NCBI GenBank assembly: GCA_946886245.1
Contig: CAMPIF010000114.1
Coordinates: forward strand, 1 to 10,297
Length of the DNA: 10,297 nt
Direction: 5' to 3'
DNA from: Ectopseudomonas composti
GTDB taxonomy: Bacteria; Pseudomonadota; Gammaproteobacteria; Pseudomonadales; Pseudomonadaceae
The notes under the pieces were generated by a model. It made no database searches and was not told the DNA's origin. It saw only the letters and a program-made list of their open reading frames with translations. This document shows, piece by piece, positions 1 to 8,492 of this stretch (its first letter is position 1; every line of letters begins with the position of its first letter). A program made the position numbers and the translations under genes.

Positions 1-11
1 CCCCCCTCCAG

Positions 12-37
12 TGATACGAGATATTGAAACGGTAACA
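12..37. promoter_or_regulatory. Candidate CbrB upstream activating site for crcZ
   Basis: An imperfect palindrome of TGATAC, 14 bases, GTAACA lies about 50 bases downstream of the cbrB stop; one half differs from the other's exact mirror at one base. CbrB is known to bind a palindromic, NtrC-like sequence in the crcZ upstream activating region of P. aeruginosa, and crcZ lies just downstream of cbrB in that species. The spacing, symmetry and position fit such a site. A third related half-site, TTGTCACC, is at 64-71. The sigma-54 promoter and the RNA itself would lie past the left edge, so crcZ is inferred and not seen. Confidence 0.5.
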
Positions 38-83
38 ACTTGTGGAACCCGTGCGCGGGCAGGTTGTCACCGCGGCGGTGCCG

Positions 84-1517
84 TCAAGGGCCGCTGGTCA
101 CGCCGGATTTGCGTCGCGGAATGCCCAGGCGCTGGCGGCGTTCCCACAGGCATTTGCGACTGATGCCCAGCTTGCGGGCCAGCTCGGTCTCGGTCATGTG
201 ATCCTGGTGCTCGAGCACGAAGTGCTGGAAGTAGTCCTCCAGTGACAGATCCTCGGTAGGTTCGTGGCTGTTGCCATTGCTCTGCCCGGCAGTCGTCGGC
301 AGGCCGAAGTCCTCGTCATCCAGATCGTCGAGCTCGATGTCGATGCCCAGCAGGTCTGCGGAAATTTCCGCACCCTCGCAGAGAATCACCGCGCGCTCGA
401 TGGCGTTCTCCAGTTCACGCACGTTACCCGGCCAGGAATAGTGGCGGATCGCCTGCTCGGCGTCATGAGCGAAACGCAACGGCTCGCGGCCCATGCGTGT
501 GTACTGGCGCACCAGGAAGGCCTGGGCGATTTCGATCACGTCGCTGCCTCGTTCACGCAATGCTGGTAGCTTGAGTGCGATGACGTGCAGACGGTAATAC
601 AGGTCTTCACGGAACTGGCCGGTCTTGGCCAGCGTCTTCAGGTCGCGGTGAGTGGCGGCGATCAGGCGCACATCGACCTTCTGCGACTGCACCGACCCGA
701 CCCGGCGGATTTCGCCTTCCTGCAGTACGCGCAGCAGGCGCGCCTGGGCTTCCAGCGGCAACTCGCCAATCTCGTCGAGGAACAGCGTACCGCCATCGGC
801 CGCTTCGACCAGGCCGGCGCGTCCGGCACTGGCGCCGGTGAAGGCGCCTTTCTCGTGGCCGAACAGTTCTGATTCGATCAGGGTTTCCGGAATGGCGGCG
901 CAGTTCACCGAAATCAGCGGGGCCTTGGCGCGCTTGGAAAGGTTGTGCAGGGCGCGCGCAACTAGCTCCTTGCCCGTGCCGGACTCACCTTGCACCAGCA
1001 CATTGGAGTCGGTGGGGGCGACCTTGCGAATCTTGCTATAGAGCTCCTGCATGGCCGCGCAGGAACCGATGATGCCGATCTCGCCGTTGGCGTTGTCCAC
1101 CACCTTTTCGGCATTGCCGCTGCGCGCGTTGCTGGCGGCAGTCGGTGCTGGTGCGCTCTTGGCTTCCTGGCGGTCGCGCAGGATGCGGGCGACGGCCTGC
1201 AGCATTTCATCGTGGTCGAAAGGCTTGGCGATGTAATCGACCGCGCCCATCTTCATCGAGTCCACCGCCGAGCGCAGGCTGGCGTAGCTGGTCATGATCA
1301 GCACCGGGGTGCCTTCGGCCAGTTTGATCAGTTCGGTGCCCGGCGCGCCGGGCAGGCGCAGGTCGCTGACGATCAGGTCGAAGGTGGGAATGCTGTAGCG
1401 TTCCTGGGCTTCCTGTACCGAGCCAGCTTCGCTGACCTGGTACTGATTGCGTTCGAGCAGGCGGCGCAAGGCAGAGCGGATAATGGTTTCGTCTTCGACG
1501 ATAAGAATATGTGGCAT
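84..1517 (-). CDS. cbrB: CbrB, sigma-54-dependent response regulator (NtrC family)
   Basis: This is the DNA-binding half of the CbrA/CbrB two-component system, which activates sigma-54 promoters (crcZ, amino-acid catabolic genes) when preferred carbon is scarce. The 477-residue protein has three domains in order. The receiver (about 1-115) has acidic pocket E8/D9, phospho-acceptor D52, T76 and K98. The AAA+ domain (about 148-385) has Walker A GESGTGKE at 177-184, the sigma-54-contacting loop GAFTGA at 224-229 and Walker B GGTLFLDE at 242-249. A Fis-type helix-turn-helix ([20 protein letters not shown]) is near the C-terminus. An alanine/serine-rich linker (120-136) joins receiver and AAA+. 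I chose the ATG at 1517, giving [10 protein letters not shown], because it begins directly at the receiver fold; a TTG immediately upstream would add one residue. A GAGAG motif lies upstream. It follows cbrA by 53 bases on the same strand, so co-transcription is likely. All key residues are present. Confidence 0.97.
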   Translation of the reverse strand: MPHILIVEDETIIRSALRRLLERNQYQVSEAGSVQEAQERYSIPTFDLIVSDLRLPGAPGTELIKLAEGTPVLIMTSYASLRSAVDSMKMGAVDYIAKPFDHDEMLQAVARILRDRQEAKSAPAPTAASNARSGNAEKVVDNANGEIGIIGSCAAMQELYSKIRKVAPTDSNVLVQGESGTGKELVARALHNLSKRAKAPLISVNCAAIPETLIESELFGHEKGAFTGASAGRAGLVEAADGGTLFLDEIGELPLEAQARLLRVLQEGEIRRVGSVQSQKVDVRLIAATHRDLKTLAKTGQFREDLYYRLHVIALKLPALRERGSDVIEIAQAFLVRQYTRMGREPLRFAHDAEQAIRHYSWPGNVRELENAIERAVILCEGAEISADLLGIDIELDDLDDEDFGLPTTAGQSNGNSHEPTEDLSLEDYFQHFVLEHQDHMTETELARKLGISRKCLWERRQRLGIPRRKSGVTSGP

Positions 1518-1570
1518 CAATTCGGTCTCTCGACGGTCACGGAGGTGCCATTGGCAGCCTCTCTCGCTGT

Positions 1571-4525
1571 TTACATCGCTACGGACGTCGCCTCGACATG
1601 CCTTGGCAGGGTGACCCGAATTCGAGTGCCCAATTGGCGCTCGGGGTCAGCCGGGCTGTCGATTGTTATCTGTCCATAATGCTCTTCCACGATCGAATAG
1701 ACCAGCGCGAGGCCCAGGCCGGTCCCCTCGCCGGGGTCCTTGGTGGTGAAGAAGGGTTCGAACAGGCGGTCGATGATCGCTTTGGGAATGCCGCTGCCTT
1801 CATCCTCGACGATCAGGTCGACGGTATGTTCGCTGGCTTCGCTGCGCACGCGGATGGCGCCGCCCGGTGGTGAGGCGTCGCGGGCGTTGGACAGCAGGTT
1901 GATCAGCACCTGAGCCAGGCGCTGCGGATCGCCGCAGGCCCAGTGCTGCGGATCGCAGAGGTTGTAGAACTGGATGTCGAAGTTGCGTTTGTTCAGCGAC
2001 AGCAGGCCGATGGCGTCCTGCGCCACGTCGGCCAGGCACACCGGTTCGTCGCTGCGTTGGTGGCTGCCGGAGTGGGCGAAGCTCATCAGCGACTGGACGA
2101 TGCGCGACACACGTTTGGTCTGTTCGAGGATCTGCCCGCTGATTTCGGTCAGTTCGGCGTCGGTCTCGCGTTCTTCGCGCATATTTTGCGCCAGGCAGGC
2201 GATACCGGTGATGGGGTTGCCGATCTCGTGGGCCACGCCAGCGGCCAGGCGGCCGATGCTGGCCAGGCGCTCGGAGTGCACCAGTTTGTCTTCGAGCATC
2301 TGGGTTTCGGTCTGGTCCTCGACCAGCAGCACCAGGCCGCTGTTACCGGGCGCCAGCGGTTCGTTGATGGCTGCCTTGTGCAGGTTGAGCCAGCGAATCT
2401 GGCCGTCGAGCGCCAGGTGCTGTTTATGCAGGTGCTGGTCCGGGCGTTCGATGAAGTCCTGCAGCAGGCTCTGCCAGGGTTCGCTCAGGGTGCTCAGGCG
2501 TGAGCCGACGATACGTTGCGCGGGAATATCGGTAAGCTCTTCCATGGCCCGGTTCCACATCAGGATTTCCTGGTCCTTGGCCAGCGAGCACACGCCCATT
2601 GGCAGCTCCTGCAGTGTCTGGCGGTGGTACCGGCGCAGGGCATCGAGCTCGGCGGCGAGGCCGGTGAGGCGCGACTGGTAGTCTTCCAGGCGGCTTTCGA
2701 TGAAATGGATGTCCTCGGTGACATAGCCCTCGCTGCCGGATTTGTAGGGCAGGAAGGTTTCCACGATGTCCTGTGCCACGCTCGGCCCCATCAGGCCGGA
2801 CAGGTTGGCCTCGATGCGGTCGCGCAGGCGGCGCAGGGCGTAGGGGCGGCTCTCGTCGAAGGGCAGATGCAGATCGCGCAGGGCCTGTTCGACTTCGCGT
2901 TGCGCGGTCTTGGCGCCAAGCGGCTTGGCCAGTTGCGCGGCAAAGTCCTGCGGCGACACGGCGACCAGCTCACGCCGTTGCGGGCGGCGCACGTTGTCCA
3001 CTGCGCAGGCTTCGGCAGCGCTCTTTTCCTCGGGGCTGGCTTCGGTGAACAGCGACACCAGGGTGAACACCAGCACGTTGGCGGCGAGCGAGGCGATGGC
3101 TGCGAGGTGCCAGCTGGCGTCGTCGAGTACATAGATGACGTTGAACAGTGGCAGGTAGAAACCTTCCAGGTTGCCCAGCAGCGGCAGCAGCATGGTCAGC
3201 GCCCAGACGCTGATGCCGGCCAGCAGGCCGGCGATGAAGCCGCGGCGATTAGCCGTTTGCCAATACAACACCGAGAGCACGCCGGGCAGGAACTGCAGGG
3301 TGGCGACGAAGGCGACGATACCCAGATTGGCCAGGTCCTGCTGGGCGCCCAGCAGCAGGTAGAAGCCGTAGCCGGCCATGATGATGCAGGCGATCAGCGT
3401 GCGGCGTGTCCACTTCAGCCAGCGGTAGATATTGCCTTCGGCCGGTGGCTGATACAGAGGCAGCACCAGGTGGTTGAGGGCCATGCCCGACAGCGCCAGG
3501 GTCGAGACGATGATCAGGCCGCTGGAGGCCGACAGCCCGCCGACATAGGCCAGCAATGCCAGGGTCTCGCTGTTGACCGCGATGCCCAGGCCCAGGGTGA
3601 AGTATTCGGGGTTGGTGGTCGCCCCGAGCTTGAGGCCGGCCCAGAGGATCAGCGGCACGGCCAGGCTCATCAGCAAAAGGAGCAGCGGCAGGCCCCAGCT
3701 GGCACTGACCATGGCGCGCGGGTTGAGGTTCTCGGTGAAGGTCATGTGGTACATGTGCGGCATGACGATGGCCGAGGCGAAGAACACCAGCAGCAGGGTG
3801 CGCCACGGGCCTTCCTGCAGCGGCGTGTGCAGCGTGGCCAGCGCCGCCTGGTTCTGTACCAGCCACAATTCCAGCTCACGCGGGCCACCAAACACCTGGT
3901 ACAGCGCGTACCAGCCGATCACGCCCAGGGCGACCAGCTTGACCAGCGACTCGAAGGCGATGGCGAATACCAGGCCCTCGTGTTTCTCGCGCGTGGCGAT
4001 ATGGCGCGCACCGAACAGGATGGTGAAGAGGATGATCAGGCCGCAGTAGCTCAGCGCGACCTTTTCCTGCAGCGGCTCGCGGCTGAGGATGCCGATGGAG
4101 TCGGCCACTGCCTGGATCTGCAGAGCCAGCAGTGGCAGCACGCCGATCAGCATGAACAGCGTGGTCAGGGCGCCGGCCCAGGTGCTGCGAAAGCGGAAGG
4201 CGAACAGGTCGGCCAGCGATGAAAGCTGGTAGGTGCGGGTGATGCGCAGGATCGGGTAGAGCAGCACCGGCGCCAGCAGGAAGGCCCCGGAGACGCCGAG
4301 GTAACTGGCGAGGAAACCGTAGCCGTACTGGTAGGCCAGGCCCACCGTGCCGTAGAAAGCCCAGGCGCTGGCGTAGACGCCCAGCGACAGGGTGTAGGTC
4401 AGCGGGTGGCGGATGATCCAGCGGGGGATAAGACCGTGTTCACTGACCCAGGCGACGCCGAACAGCACCAGCAGATAGCCGGCGCTGATCAGGATCAGTT
4501 CGCTCAGGCTAAAGCTCGTCAGCAT
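1571..4525 (-). CDS. cbrA: CbrA, SLC5-type transporter/sensor histidine kinase fusion
   Basis: This is the membrane sensor of the CbrAB system, 984 residues. Residues about 5-495 form a sodium:solute symporter (SLC5-like) domain rich in hydrophobic helices. A charged STAC-like linker region follows (about 515-600), then a PAS domain (about 630-740, [20 protein letters not shown]). The kinase core has H-box VAHEIGNP with phospho-acceptor H766, N-box INLLSNA (N876, N880), G1 box DEGSGIP at 908-914, the F-box FEPFFTTK at 923-930 and G2 box GTGLGL at 934-939. CbrA of P. putida and P. fluorescens has been linked to histidine uptake through its transporter domain; whether transport and sensing are coupled here cannot be read from sequence. 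Its start lies 17 bases inside cbrX with only a weak ribosome site, which suggests translational coupling. It is intact, with no missing catalytic motif. Confidence 0.97.
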   Translation of the reverse strand: MLTSFSLSELILISAGYLLVLFGVAWVSEHGLIPRWIIRHPLTYTLSLGVYASAWAFYGTVGLAYQYGYGFLASYLGVSGAFLLAPVLLYPILRITRTYQLSSLADLFAFRFRSTWAGALTTLFMLIGVLPLLALQIQAVADSIGILSREPLQEKVALSYCGLIILFTILFGARHIATREKHEGLVFAIAFESLVKLVALGVIGWYALYQVFGGPRELELWLVQNQAALATLHTPLQEGPWRTLLLVFFASAIVMPHMYHMTFTENLNPRAMVSASWGLPLLLLLMSLAVPLILWAGLKLGATTNPEYFTLGLGIAVNSETLALLAYVGGLSASSGLIIVSTLALSGMALNHLVLPLYQPPAEGNIYRWLKWTRRTLIACIIMAGYGFYLLLGAQQDLANLGIVAFVATLQFLPGVLSVLYWQTANRRGFIAGLLAGISVWALTMLLPLLGNLEGFYLPLFNVIYVLDDASWHLAAIASLAANVLVFTLVSLFTEASPEEKSAAEACAVDNVRRPQRRELVAVSPQDFAAQLAKPLGAKTAQREVEQALRDLHLPFDESRPYALRRLRDRIEANLSGLMGPSVAQDIVETFLPYKSGSEGYVTEDIHFIESRLEDYQSRLTGLAAELDALRRYHRQTLQELPMGVCSLAKDQEILMWNRAMEELTDIPAQRIVGSRLSTLSEPWQSLLQDFIERPDQHLHKQHLALDGQIRWLNLHKAAINEPLAPGNSGLVLLVEDQTETQMLEDKLVHSERLASIGRLAAGVAHEIGNPITGIACLAQNMREERETDAELTEISGQILEQTKRVSRIVQSLMSFAHSGSHQRSDEPVCLADVAQDAIGLLSLNKRNFDIQFYNLCDPQHWACGDPQRLAQVLINLLSNARDASPPGGAIRVRSEASEHTVDLIVEDEGSGIPKAIIDRLFEPFFTTKDPGEGTGLGLALVYSIVEEHYGQITIDSPADPERQLGTRIRVTLPRHVEATSVAM

Positions 4526-4685
4526 CGCGTTGGCTCTGAAGAATGAAAGTGACGACGATCAGGATCAGCCACAGCAGATAAGGCCGGTACCAGGCGCCAT
4601 TGGGGTCGATCCACCAGTCCATGATGGCCGGGGAGAACAGGTAGATCCCCACTACCAGGATCAGAACCAGTCGGTAGATATACAT
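4509..4685 (-). CDS. cbrX: CbrX-like small membrane protein overlapping cbrA
   Basis: This ORF of 58 residues starts MYIYRLVLILVVGIYLFSPA and ends QSQRDADEL. It has two hydrophobic segments (about 4-22 and 36-50) around a short polar loop containing DWWIDPNGAWYRPY, so a small two-helix membrane protein is likely. It overlaps the cbrA start by 17 bases in another frame, on the same strand. The same arrangement is annotated upstream of cbrA in P. aeruginosa (PA4724.1) and P. putida (cbrX), from memory. Role unknown; inferred possibilities are translational coupling of cbrA or a physical partner of the CbrA transporter domain. The ATG at 4685 is preceded by CGAGATG, a modest ribosome site. A longer ORF in another frame over the same bases (4519-4812) has no such membrane pattern and is not preferred. 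Confidence 0.85.
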   Translation of the reverse strand: MYIYRLVLILVVGIYLFSPAIMDWWIDPNGAWYRPYLLWLILIVVTFILQSQRDADEL

Positions 4686-4732
4686 GTGGCATCTCGTCGA
4701 AAGATGCCGCGATGGTAAAGGAAGCCGCGCGC

Positions 4733-4751
4733 TTCAAGCCACAAACTTGAA
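4733..4751. repeat. Inverted repeat upstream of cbrX
   Basis: TTCAAG, 7 bases, CTTGAA is a perfect 6-base inverted repeat 48 bases upstream of the cbrX start. It partly overlaps a second small hairpin, GAAGC-5-GCTTC at 4721-4735, which on the minus strand is followed by CTTT. These could be an operator or leader structure for the cbrXAB transcript, or a weak terminator after gluQ. Nothing decides between these. Confidence 0.35.
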
Positions 4752-4761
4752 ATCGGGAGAT

Positions 4762-4837
4762 GCAGGGTGCGCCGTGCGCACCGAGGCCGTGCCACATTCT
4801 CAGGGGAGACACTGGTGCGCATGGCGCACCCTACCCT
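4762..4837. repeat. Mirrored pair of GGTGCGC hairpin repeats (copies A and B)
   Basis: Two copies of one palindromic extragenic element face each other. Copy A (4766-4782) is GGTGCGC-CGT-GCGCACC, preceded by CAGGG as read on the plus strand. Copy B (4814-4830) is GGTGCGC-ATG-GCGCACC followed by CTACCC, so it reads TAGGGTGCGC on the minus strand. Each has a perfect 7-base stem with a 3-base loop. They fill the gap between gluQ and the cbrX promoter region. Copy B lies about 20 bases beyond the gluQ stop, in the orientation that copy C takes after sfsA. The arrangement resembles REP/BIME elements. A role in 3' end protection or termination of gluQ is inference. Confidence 0.75.
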
Positions 4838-4850
4838 GTGGACTGGCGGC

Positions 4851-5735
4851 TTAGCGCAATTGCGCCTCGGCCAGGGTGCGGCTGCGTGGAATGCGCGTGG
4901 CGTCCCAGTTGGCGATGCCCCAGGCCAGCAGTTCGCCGGGGCTGGCGCCTCGCAGCTCGGTCGTGGGTTGCTGGCCCAGCGCACGCAGGGCGCGCTGCAG
5001 CAGAGGACTGGCCTGATCAGCCGGTAGTGGCGGGGAGCGATAACTCTTGCCCAGTTTGTGCCCGTCCGGCTGGATGATCAGCGGCACGTGCAGGTAACGC
5101 GGTTGCTGCAGCCCGAGCAATTCCTGCAGATAGAGCTGGCGCGGGGTCGAGTCGAGCAGGTCGGCGCCGCGCACCACGTCGGTAACGCCCTGCCAGGCAT
5201 CGTCCAGTACCACCGCGAGCTGATAGGCGAACAGACCATCGCGCCGGCGAATCACGAAGTCGCCGACTTCGCGGCCCAGGTGCTGGCGAAATTCACCCTG
5301 CACACGGTCGATGAAGTGGTAGTCCAGCTCCGGTACGCGCAGGCGGATGGCTGCGTCGTGATCAGGATGGCAGGCGTTACGGCAGAGCCCCGGATAGATG
5401 CCGGCGTAGCCTTCCAGTTGCTTGCGCGAGCAGGTGCAGGCATAGGCCAGGCCCTGACTGAACAGGCGGGCGATTACCGCTGCGTATTCACCATGCCGCT
5501 CGCTCTGGCGCACCAGCTTGCCGTCCCACTCGAAACCGTAGGTCTCCAGCGTGCGCAGGATGGCGTCCTGTGCACCCGGTATTTCCCGTGGCGGGTCGAG
5601 GTCCTCCATGCGCAGCAGCCAGCGGCCGCCGACGGCGCGGGCATCGAGGTAGGAGGCGAGGGCGGCGACCAGTGAACCGAAGTGCAGGTAGCCGCTGGGC
5701 GTGGGGGCGAAGCGCCCGATATAGGCAGTGTTCAT
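4851..5735 (-). CDS. gluQ: Glutamyl-Q tRNA(Asp) synthetase
   Basis: GluQ-RS is a paralogue of the catalytic half of glutamyl-tRNA synthetase that lacks the anticodon-binding domain. It activates glutamate and attaches it to the queuosine base at the wobble position of tRNA(Asp), not to a tRNA 3' end. The 294-residue length is normal for the family. The Rossmann core begins RFAPTPSGYLHFGS, with the HIGH-like signature at about 16-19. Zinc ligands C100, C102, Y114 and C118 lie in the pattern CxC-x11-Y-x3-C. The KMSKS equivalent is KLGKS at 227-231. It lies 50 bases downstream of dksA on the same strand, with a hairpin terminator between, so its expression probably depends on read-through. No good Shine-Dalgarno sequence precedes the ATG, which fits low expression. 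The dksA-gluQ linkage is conserved in enterobacteria too. Confidence 0.96.
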   Translation of the reverse strand: MNTAYIGRFAPTPSGYLHFGSLVAALASYLDARAVGGRWLLRMEDLDPPREIPGAQDAILRTLETYGFEWDGKLVRQSERHGEYAAVIARLFSQGLAYACTCSRKQLEGYAGIYPGLCRNACHPDHDAAIRLRVPELDYHFIDRVQGEFRQHLGREVGDFVIRRRDGLFAYQLAVVLDDAWQGVTDVVRGADLLDSTPRQLYLQELLGLQQPRYLHVPLIIQPDGHKLGKSYRSPPLPADQASPLLQRALRALGQQPTTELRGASPGELLAWGIANWDATRIPRSRTLAEAQLR

Positions 5736-5747
5736 GGAGCCAAGGCC

Positions 5748-5777
5748 AGAAACAGAGCGGGGCGCCTAAGCGCCCCG
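5748..5777 (-). terminator. Intrinsic terminator between dksA and gluQ
   Basis: On the minus strand an 8-base perfect GC stem (CGGGGCGC, loop TTAG, GCGCCCCG; 5758-5777) is followed by CTCTGTTTCT. It starts 9 bases after the dksA stop. The stem is strong but the T tract is interrupted, so partial termination is likely. A terminator in the dksA-gluQ gap is known to limit gluQ expression in Shigella/E. coli; the same logic probably holds here. Confidence 0.75.
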
Positions 5778-5785
5778 TCGTCAGA

Positions 5786-6232
5786 TCAGGAACCGATCTG
5801 CTTTTCCTTGATTTCCGCCAGCGTCTTGCAGTCGATGCACAGAGTCGCGGTCGGGCGGGCTTCGAGGCGGCGAATGCCGATTTCGACGCCACAGGAGTCG
5901 CACCAGCCGTAATCGTTGTCTTCGATCAGCTGCAGCGTCTCGTCGATCTTCTTGATCAGCTTGCGTTCACGATCGCGTGCGCGCAGTTCCAGGCTGAATT
6001 CTTCTTCCTGGCTGGCGCGGTCGGCCGGATCCGGGAAGTTGGCCGCTTCGTCCTGCATGTGGTGCACGGTACGGTCGACTTCCTGCATCAGCTCCAGCTT
6101 CCACTTATTGAGGATGCTGGTGAAGTGAGCGCGCATCGGCTCGCTCATGTATTCCTCGCCCTTCTTCTCTTGATAAGGCTCGAAACCACGAATCAGCTGG
6201 CTGGTGCTTTTGGCTTTTTCTTTTGTGGGCAT
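5786..6232 (-). CDS. dksA: RNA polymerase-binding transcription factor DksA
   Basis: DksA binds in the secondary channel of RNA polymerase and, with ppGpp, represses rRNA promoters and activates amino-acid promoters during starvation. The 148-residue protein has an N-terminal lysine-rich segment, a long coiled coil (about 33-105), and a C4 zinc finger with C111, C114, C132 and C135. The coiled-coil tip shows D68, D71 and A73 in the order DPADRA, matching the acidic tip residues essential in E. coli. Four cysteines make it the classical zinc-containing paralogue, not the cysteine-poor DksA2 found in some pseudomonads. The ATG at 6232 has GAGAGG about 8 bases upstream. It is first in a dksA-gluQ transcript and divergent from the aminotransferase gene across a 258-base gap. 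Confidence 0.98.
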   Translation of the reverse strand: MPTKEKAKSTSQLIRGFEPYQEKKGEEYMSEPMRAHFTSILNKWKLELMQEVDRTVHHMQDEAANFPDPADRASQEEEFSLELRARDRERKLIKKIDETLQLIEDNDYGWCDSCGVEIGIRRLEARPTATLCIDCKTLAEIKEKQIGS

Positions 6233-6430
6233 GGATGACGCCTCTCACTCTTTCTAATCCATCGCGCAGGTTATTCCATTGCCAGGCGTTTGTCCGGCCC
6301 TGCGACTGCAAGCCGGCGAACTTACCAGATCGAATCGGGGCGCGCTACTCCCGGTTGTCTCTGCCCTGTCCGGGGTGTGAACGAAATCTGTATGGGACTG
6401 GCCAGTAAGCGTAGCGGCGCTTTGACGCCC

Positions 6431-6461
6431 TTGCCGCGGGCTGAAGCTGCCCTGCTAGAAT
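6431..6461 (+). promoter_or_regulatory. Probable sigma-70 promoter of the aminotransferase-sfsA pair
   Basis: TGCTAGAAT at 6453-6461 is a good extended -10 element (TGn followed by TAGAAT). A TTGCCG at 6431-6436 could be the -35, though its spacing of 19 bases is long; an extended -10 can tolerate this. Transcription would start near 6468, leaving a leader of about 22 bases with GAAGG before the ATG at 6491. The remainder of the 6233-6490 gap should also hold the dksA promoter, which I could not place. Confidence 0.5.
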
Positions 6462-6490
6462 CCGCGCCTCGCAACTCTGAAGGCAGACCC

Positions 6491-7672
6491 ATGGCTCAGC
6501 TCTACAGTGCGCGCAGTCGCGCCATCGAACCCTTCCATGTGATGGCCTTGCTGGCGCGCGCCAACGAATTGCAGGCGGCGGGTCACGATGTGATCCACCT
6601 GGAGATCGGCGAGCCGGACTTCACCACCGCCGAGCCGATCATCCGTGCTGGCCAGGCCGCGTTGGCTGCCGGGCATACCCGTTACACCGCTGCTCGCGGC
6701 CTGCCGCAGCTACGCGAAGCCATCGCCGGCTTCTACGCCGAACGTTACCGGTTGAATGTCGACCCGCAGCGCATTCTGGTGACGCCCGGCGGCTCTGGTG
6801 CGTTGCTGCTGGCCGCCAGCCTGCTGGTCGATCCGGGCAAGCACTGGTTACTGGCCGACCCCGGCTACCCGTGCAATCGCCACTTTCTGCGCCTGGTCGA
6901 GGGCGCCGCGCAGCTGGTGCCGGTCGGCCCGGACGTGCGCTACCAGCTCACCCCGCAGCTGGTGGAGCGGCATTGGGACTCGGGCAGCGTCGGTGCGCTG
7001 GTTGCGTCACCGGCCAACCCGACCGGCACCTTGCTGCACAAGAACGAGCTGGCGGCCTTGTCGACCTGTCTCAAGCAGCGTGGCGGCCATCTGGTAGTGG
7101 ATGAGATCTACCACGGCCTGACCTACGGCTGTGATGCACCGAGCGTGCTGGAAGTGGATGACGACGCCTTCGTGCTCAACAGTTTCTCCAAGTACTTTGG
7201 CATGACCGGCTGGCGTCTGGGTTGGCTGGTGGCGCCCGAGGCGGCCGTGCCGGAGCTGGAAAAACTGGCGCAGAACCTCTACATCAGCGCGCCGAGCATG
7301 GCGCAGCATGCCGCACTGGCCTGCTTCGAGCCGGCCACGCTGGCGATCCTCGAAGCGCGTCGTCACGAATTCCAGCGCCGCCGCGACTACCTGCTGCCGG
7401 CGTTGCGTGAGCTGGGCTTCGGTATCGCCGTGGAGCCGGAAGGGGCCTTCTATCTATATGCAGACATCAGCGCCTTCGGCGGCGACGCCTTCGCCTTCTG
7501 CCGCCACTTCATTGAAACCGAGCATGTGGCCTTCACCCCGGGCCTGGACTTCGGCCGCTACCAGGCCGGGCACCATGTGCGCTTCGCCTACACGCAGAAC
7601 GTCGAACGCCTGCAACAGGCGGTCGAGCGTATCGCTCGCGGCCTGAAGAGCTGGAAGCCCGATGCGCTTTGA
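6491..7672 (+). CDS. PLP-dependent class I/II aminotransferase
   Basis: This is a 393-residue fold-type I aminotransferase that uses pyridoxal phosphate to move amino groups between an amino acid and a 2-oxo acid; the substrate cannot be named from sequence. Visible signatures are the N-terminal EIGEPDF (about 38-44), [14 protein letters not shown] (65-78), N176 in SPANPTG, the cofactor contacts D204 and Y207 in VVDEIYHGL, and the Schiff-base lysine K234 in [16 protein letters not shown] conserved arginine in HHVRFAYT near the C-terminus probably binds the substrate carboxylate. I chose the ATG at 6491 ([12 protein letters not shown]) because it follows GAAGG and the promoter; an in-frame ATG at 6290 would put the promoter inside the gene and adds residues unlike the family. 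It overlaps sfsA by 11 bases, so the two are co-translated. It corresponds to PA4722 of P. aeruginosa by position and sequence, from memory. Confidence 0.93.
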   Translation: MAQLYSARSRAIEPFHVMALLARANELQAAGHDVIHLEIGEPDFTTAEPIIRAGQAALAAGHTRYTAARGLPQLREAIAGFYAERYRLNVDPQRILVTPGGSGALLLAASLLVDPGKHWLLADPGYPCNRHFLRLVEGAAQLVPVGPDVRYQLTPQLVERHWDSGSVGALVASPANPTGTLLHKNELAALSTCLKQRGGHLVVDEIYHGLTYGCDAPSVLEVDDDAFVLNSFSKYFGMTGWRLGWLVAPEAAVPELEKLAQNLYISAPSMAQHAALACFEPATLAILEARRHEFQRRRDYLLPALRELGFGIAVEPEGAFYLYADISAFGGDAFAFCRHFIETEHVAFTPGLDFGRYQAGHHVRFAYTQNVERLQQAVERIARGLKSWKPDAL

Positions 7673-8369
7673 CCCGCCGCTGGAAGAAGGGCGCCTGCTG
7701 CGTCGCTACAAGCGCTTTCTCGCCGATATCGAGACCGCCAGCGGCGAGCAGATGACCATTCACTGCGCCAACACCGGCTCGATGCTCAACTGCATGAGCG
7801 AAGGGTGCCGGGTGTGGTTCAGCCGCAGCAACGATCCCAAGCGCAAGTTGCCGGGCAGCTGGGAAATCAGCGAAACGCCGCAGGGGCGACTGGCCTGCAT
7901 CAATACCGCGCGAGCCAATGCCCTGGTGGAAGAGGCGCTGCGCGCCGGGCTGATCACGGAGCTGGCCGGCTTTACCGCGCTCAAGCGCGAGGTGCCTTAC
8001 GGGGTGGAGAACAGCCGCGCCGACTTCCGTCTGGATTACCCGGATGGTCAGGTCTACGTCGAGGTCAAGAGTGTCACCCTGGGTTTCGATGGCAGCGACG
8101 TGGCGGCCTTTCCCGATGCGGTGACGCAGCGCGGCGCCAAGCATCTGCGCGAGCTGGCTGCGCTGGCGCGTGCCGGTGTGCGGACCGTGCAGCTGTATTG
8201 CGTGAACCTCTCGGGCATCCGCGCCGTGCGGGCCGCCGAGGAAATCGACCCGGCCTACGCCGCCGGTTTGCGTGATGCCAAGGCTGCGGGTGTGGAGGTG
8301 CTGGCTTATGGCGCCGAGCTCAGCCCCGAAGGGATCGCCCTGGTTCGCCGGCTGGAGGTATTGGGGTAG
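7662..8369 (+). CDS. sfsA: SfsA, DNA-binding/nuclease-fold protein (sugar fermentation stimulation)
   Basis: SfsA is a widely conserved protein named for stimulating maltose metabolism in E. coli; its true biochemical role is unsettled. The 235-residue length is usual. An N-terminal OB-like segment includes [10 protein letters not shown] and CANTGSM (35-41). The C-terminal half shows a PD-(D/E)xK-like core: D121 in SRADFRL, then E134 and K136 in [10 protein letters not shown], a geometry typical of restriction-like nucleases. Its ATG lies in the last codons of the aminotransferase gene (11-base overlap), with GGAAG about 7 bases upstream. In E. coli sfsA adjoins dksA and gluQ; here it belongs to the same block but on the opposite strand to dksA. 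Its TAG stop is embedded in the TAGGGTGCGC edge of a hairpin repeat. Confidence 0.95.
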   Translation: MRFDPPLEEGRLLRRYKRFLADIETASGEQMTIHCANTGSMLNCMSEGCRVWFSRSNDPKRKLPGSWEISETPQGRLACINTARANALVEEALRAGLITELAGFTALKREVPYGVENSRADFRLDYPDGQVYVEVKSVTLGFDGSDVAAFPDAVTQRGAKHLRELAALARAGVRTVQLYCVNLSGIRAVRAAEEIDPAYAAGLRDAKAAGVEVLAYGAELSPEGIALVRRLEVLG

Positions 8370-8390
8370 GGTGCGCCGCGCGCACCGGCT
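8366..8390 (+). repeat. GGTGCGC hairpin repeat, copy C
   Basis: GGTGCGC-CGC-GCGCACC (8370-8386) with the GTAG leader and GGCT trailer. The whole 25 bases are identical to copy F at 8550-8574. The TAG at 8367-8369 is the sfsA stop codon, so the repeat sits directly on the gene end. It has a perfect 7-base stem but no following T tract. Confidence 0.8.
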
Positions 8391-8394
8391 CTTT

Positions 8395-8492
8395 GCAGCC
8401 CTCTGTCCGCAACGATCGCGACATCATGCATATCGCTTGGTGCGCAGCACTCTGTCCGAATGCCTCGCGACACCATTCATACCGCTTGGTGC
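8395..8492. repeat. Degenerate 49-bp tandem duplication
   Basis: Two copies with a 49-base period, 8395-8443 and 8444-8492. Both run GCAGC, CTCTGTCCG, a divergent 6-base patch, TCGCGACA, CAT, CATA, then CGCTTGGTGCG, with about ten mismatches. The second copy leads into hairpin copy D, while the first has only a damaged version of it (GGTGCGCAGCAC). This suggests that a unit containing the hairpin's left half was duplicated and then decayed. Confidence 0.7.

Noticed and set aside
68..80. CACCGC-G-GCGGTG inverted repeat right after the cbrB stop as a terminator
   Set aside because: The one-base loop cannot form as drawn, the usable stem is short and no T tract follows on the minus strand.
990..1679. 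A 229-codon plus-strand frame antisense to cbrB and the cbrA 3' end
   Set aside because: It spans two well-supported genes and their gap on the other strand, and shows no family features.
2516..4222. A 568-codon plus-strand open frame antisense to cbrA
   Set aside because: It mirrors the codon pattern of cbrA in GC-rich DNA. Its translation is glutamine/glycine-rich with no domain or membrane pattern, while cbrA on the other strand has every expected motif.
4519..4812. A 97-codon minus-strand frame over cbrX
   Set aside because: It runs through hairpin repeat A, lacks a domain, and the overlapping 58-residue frame has a clear membrane pattern and conserved position.
6290..6490. Extending the aminotransferase to the upstream in-frame ATG (67 extra residues)
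   Set aside because: The extension would cover the promoter and has no ribosome site; the ATG at 6491 matches the family N-terminus and follows GAAGG.
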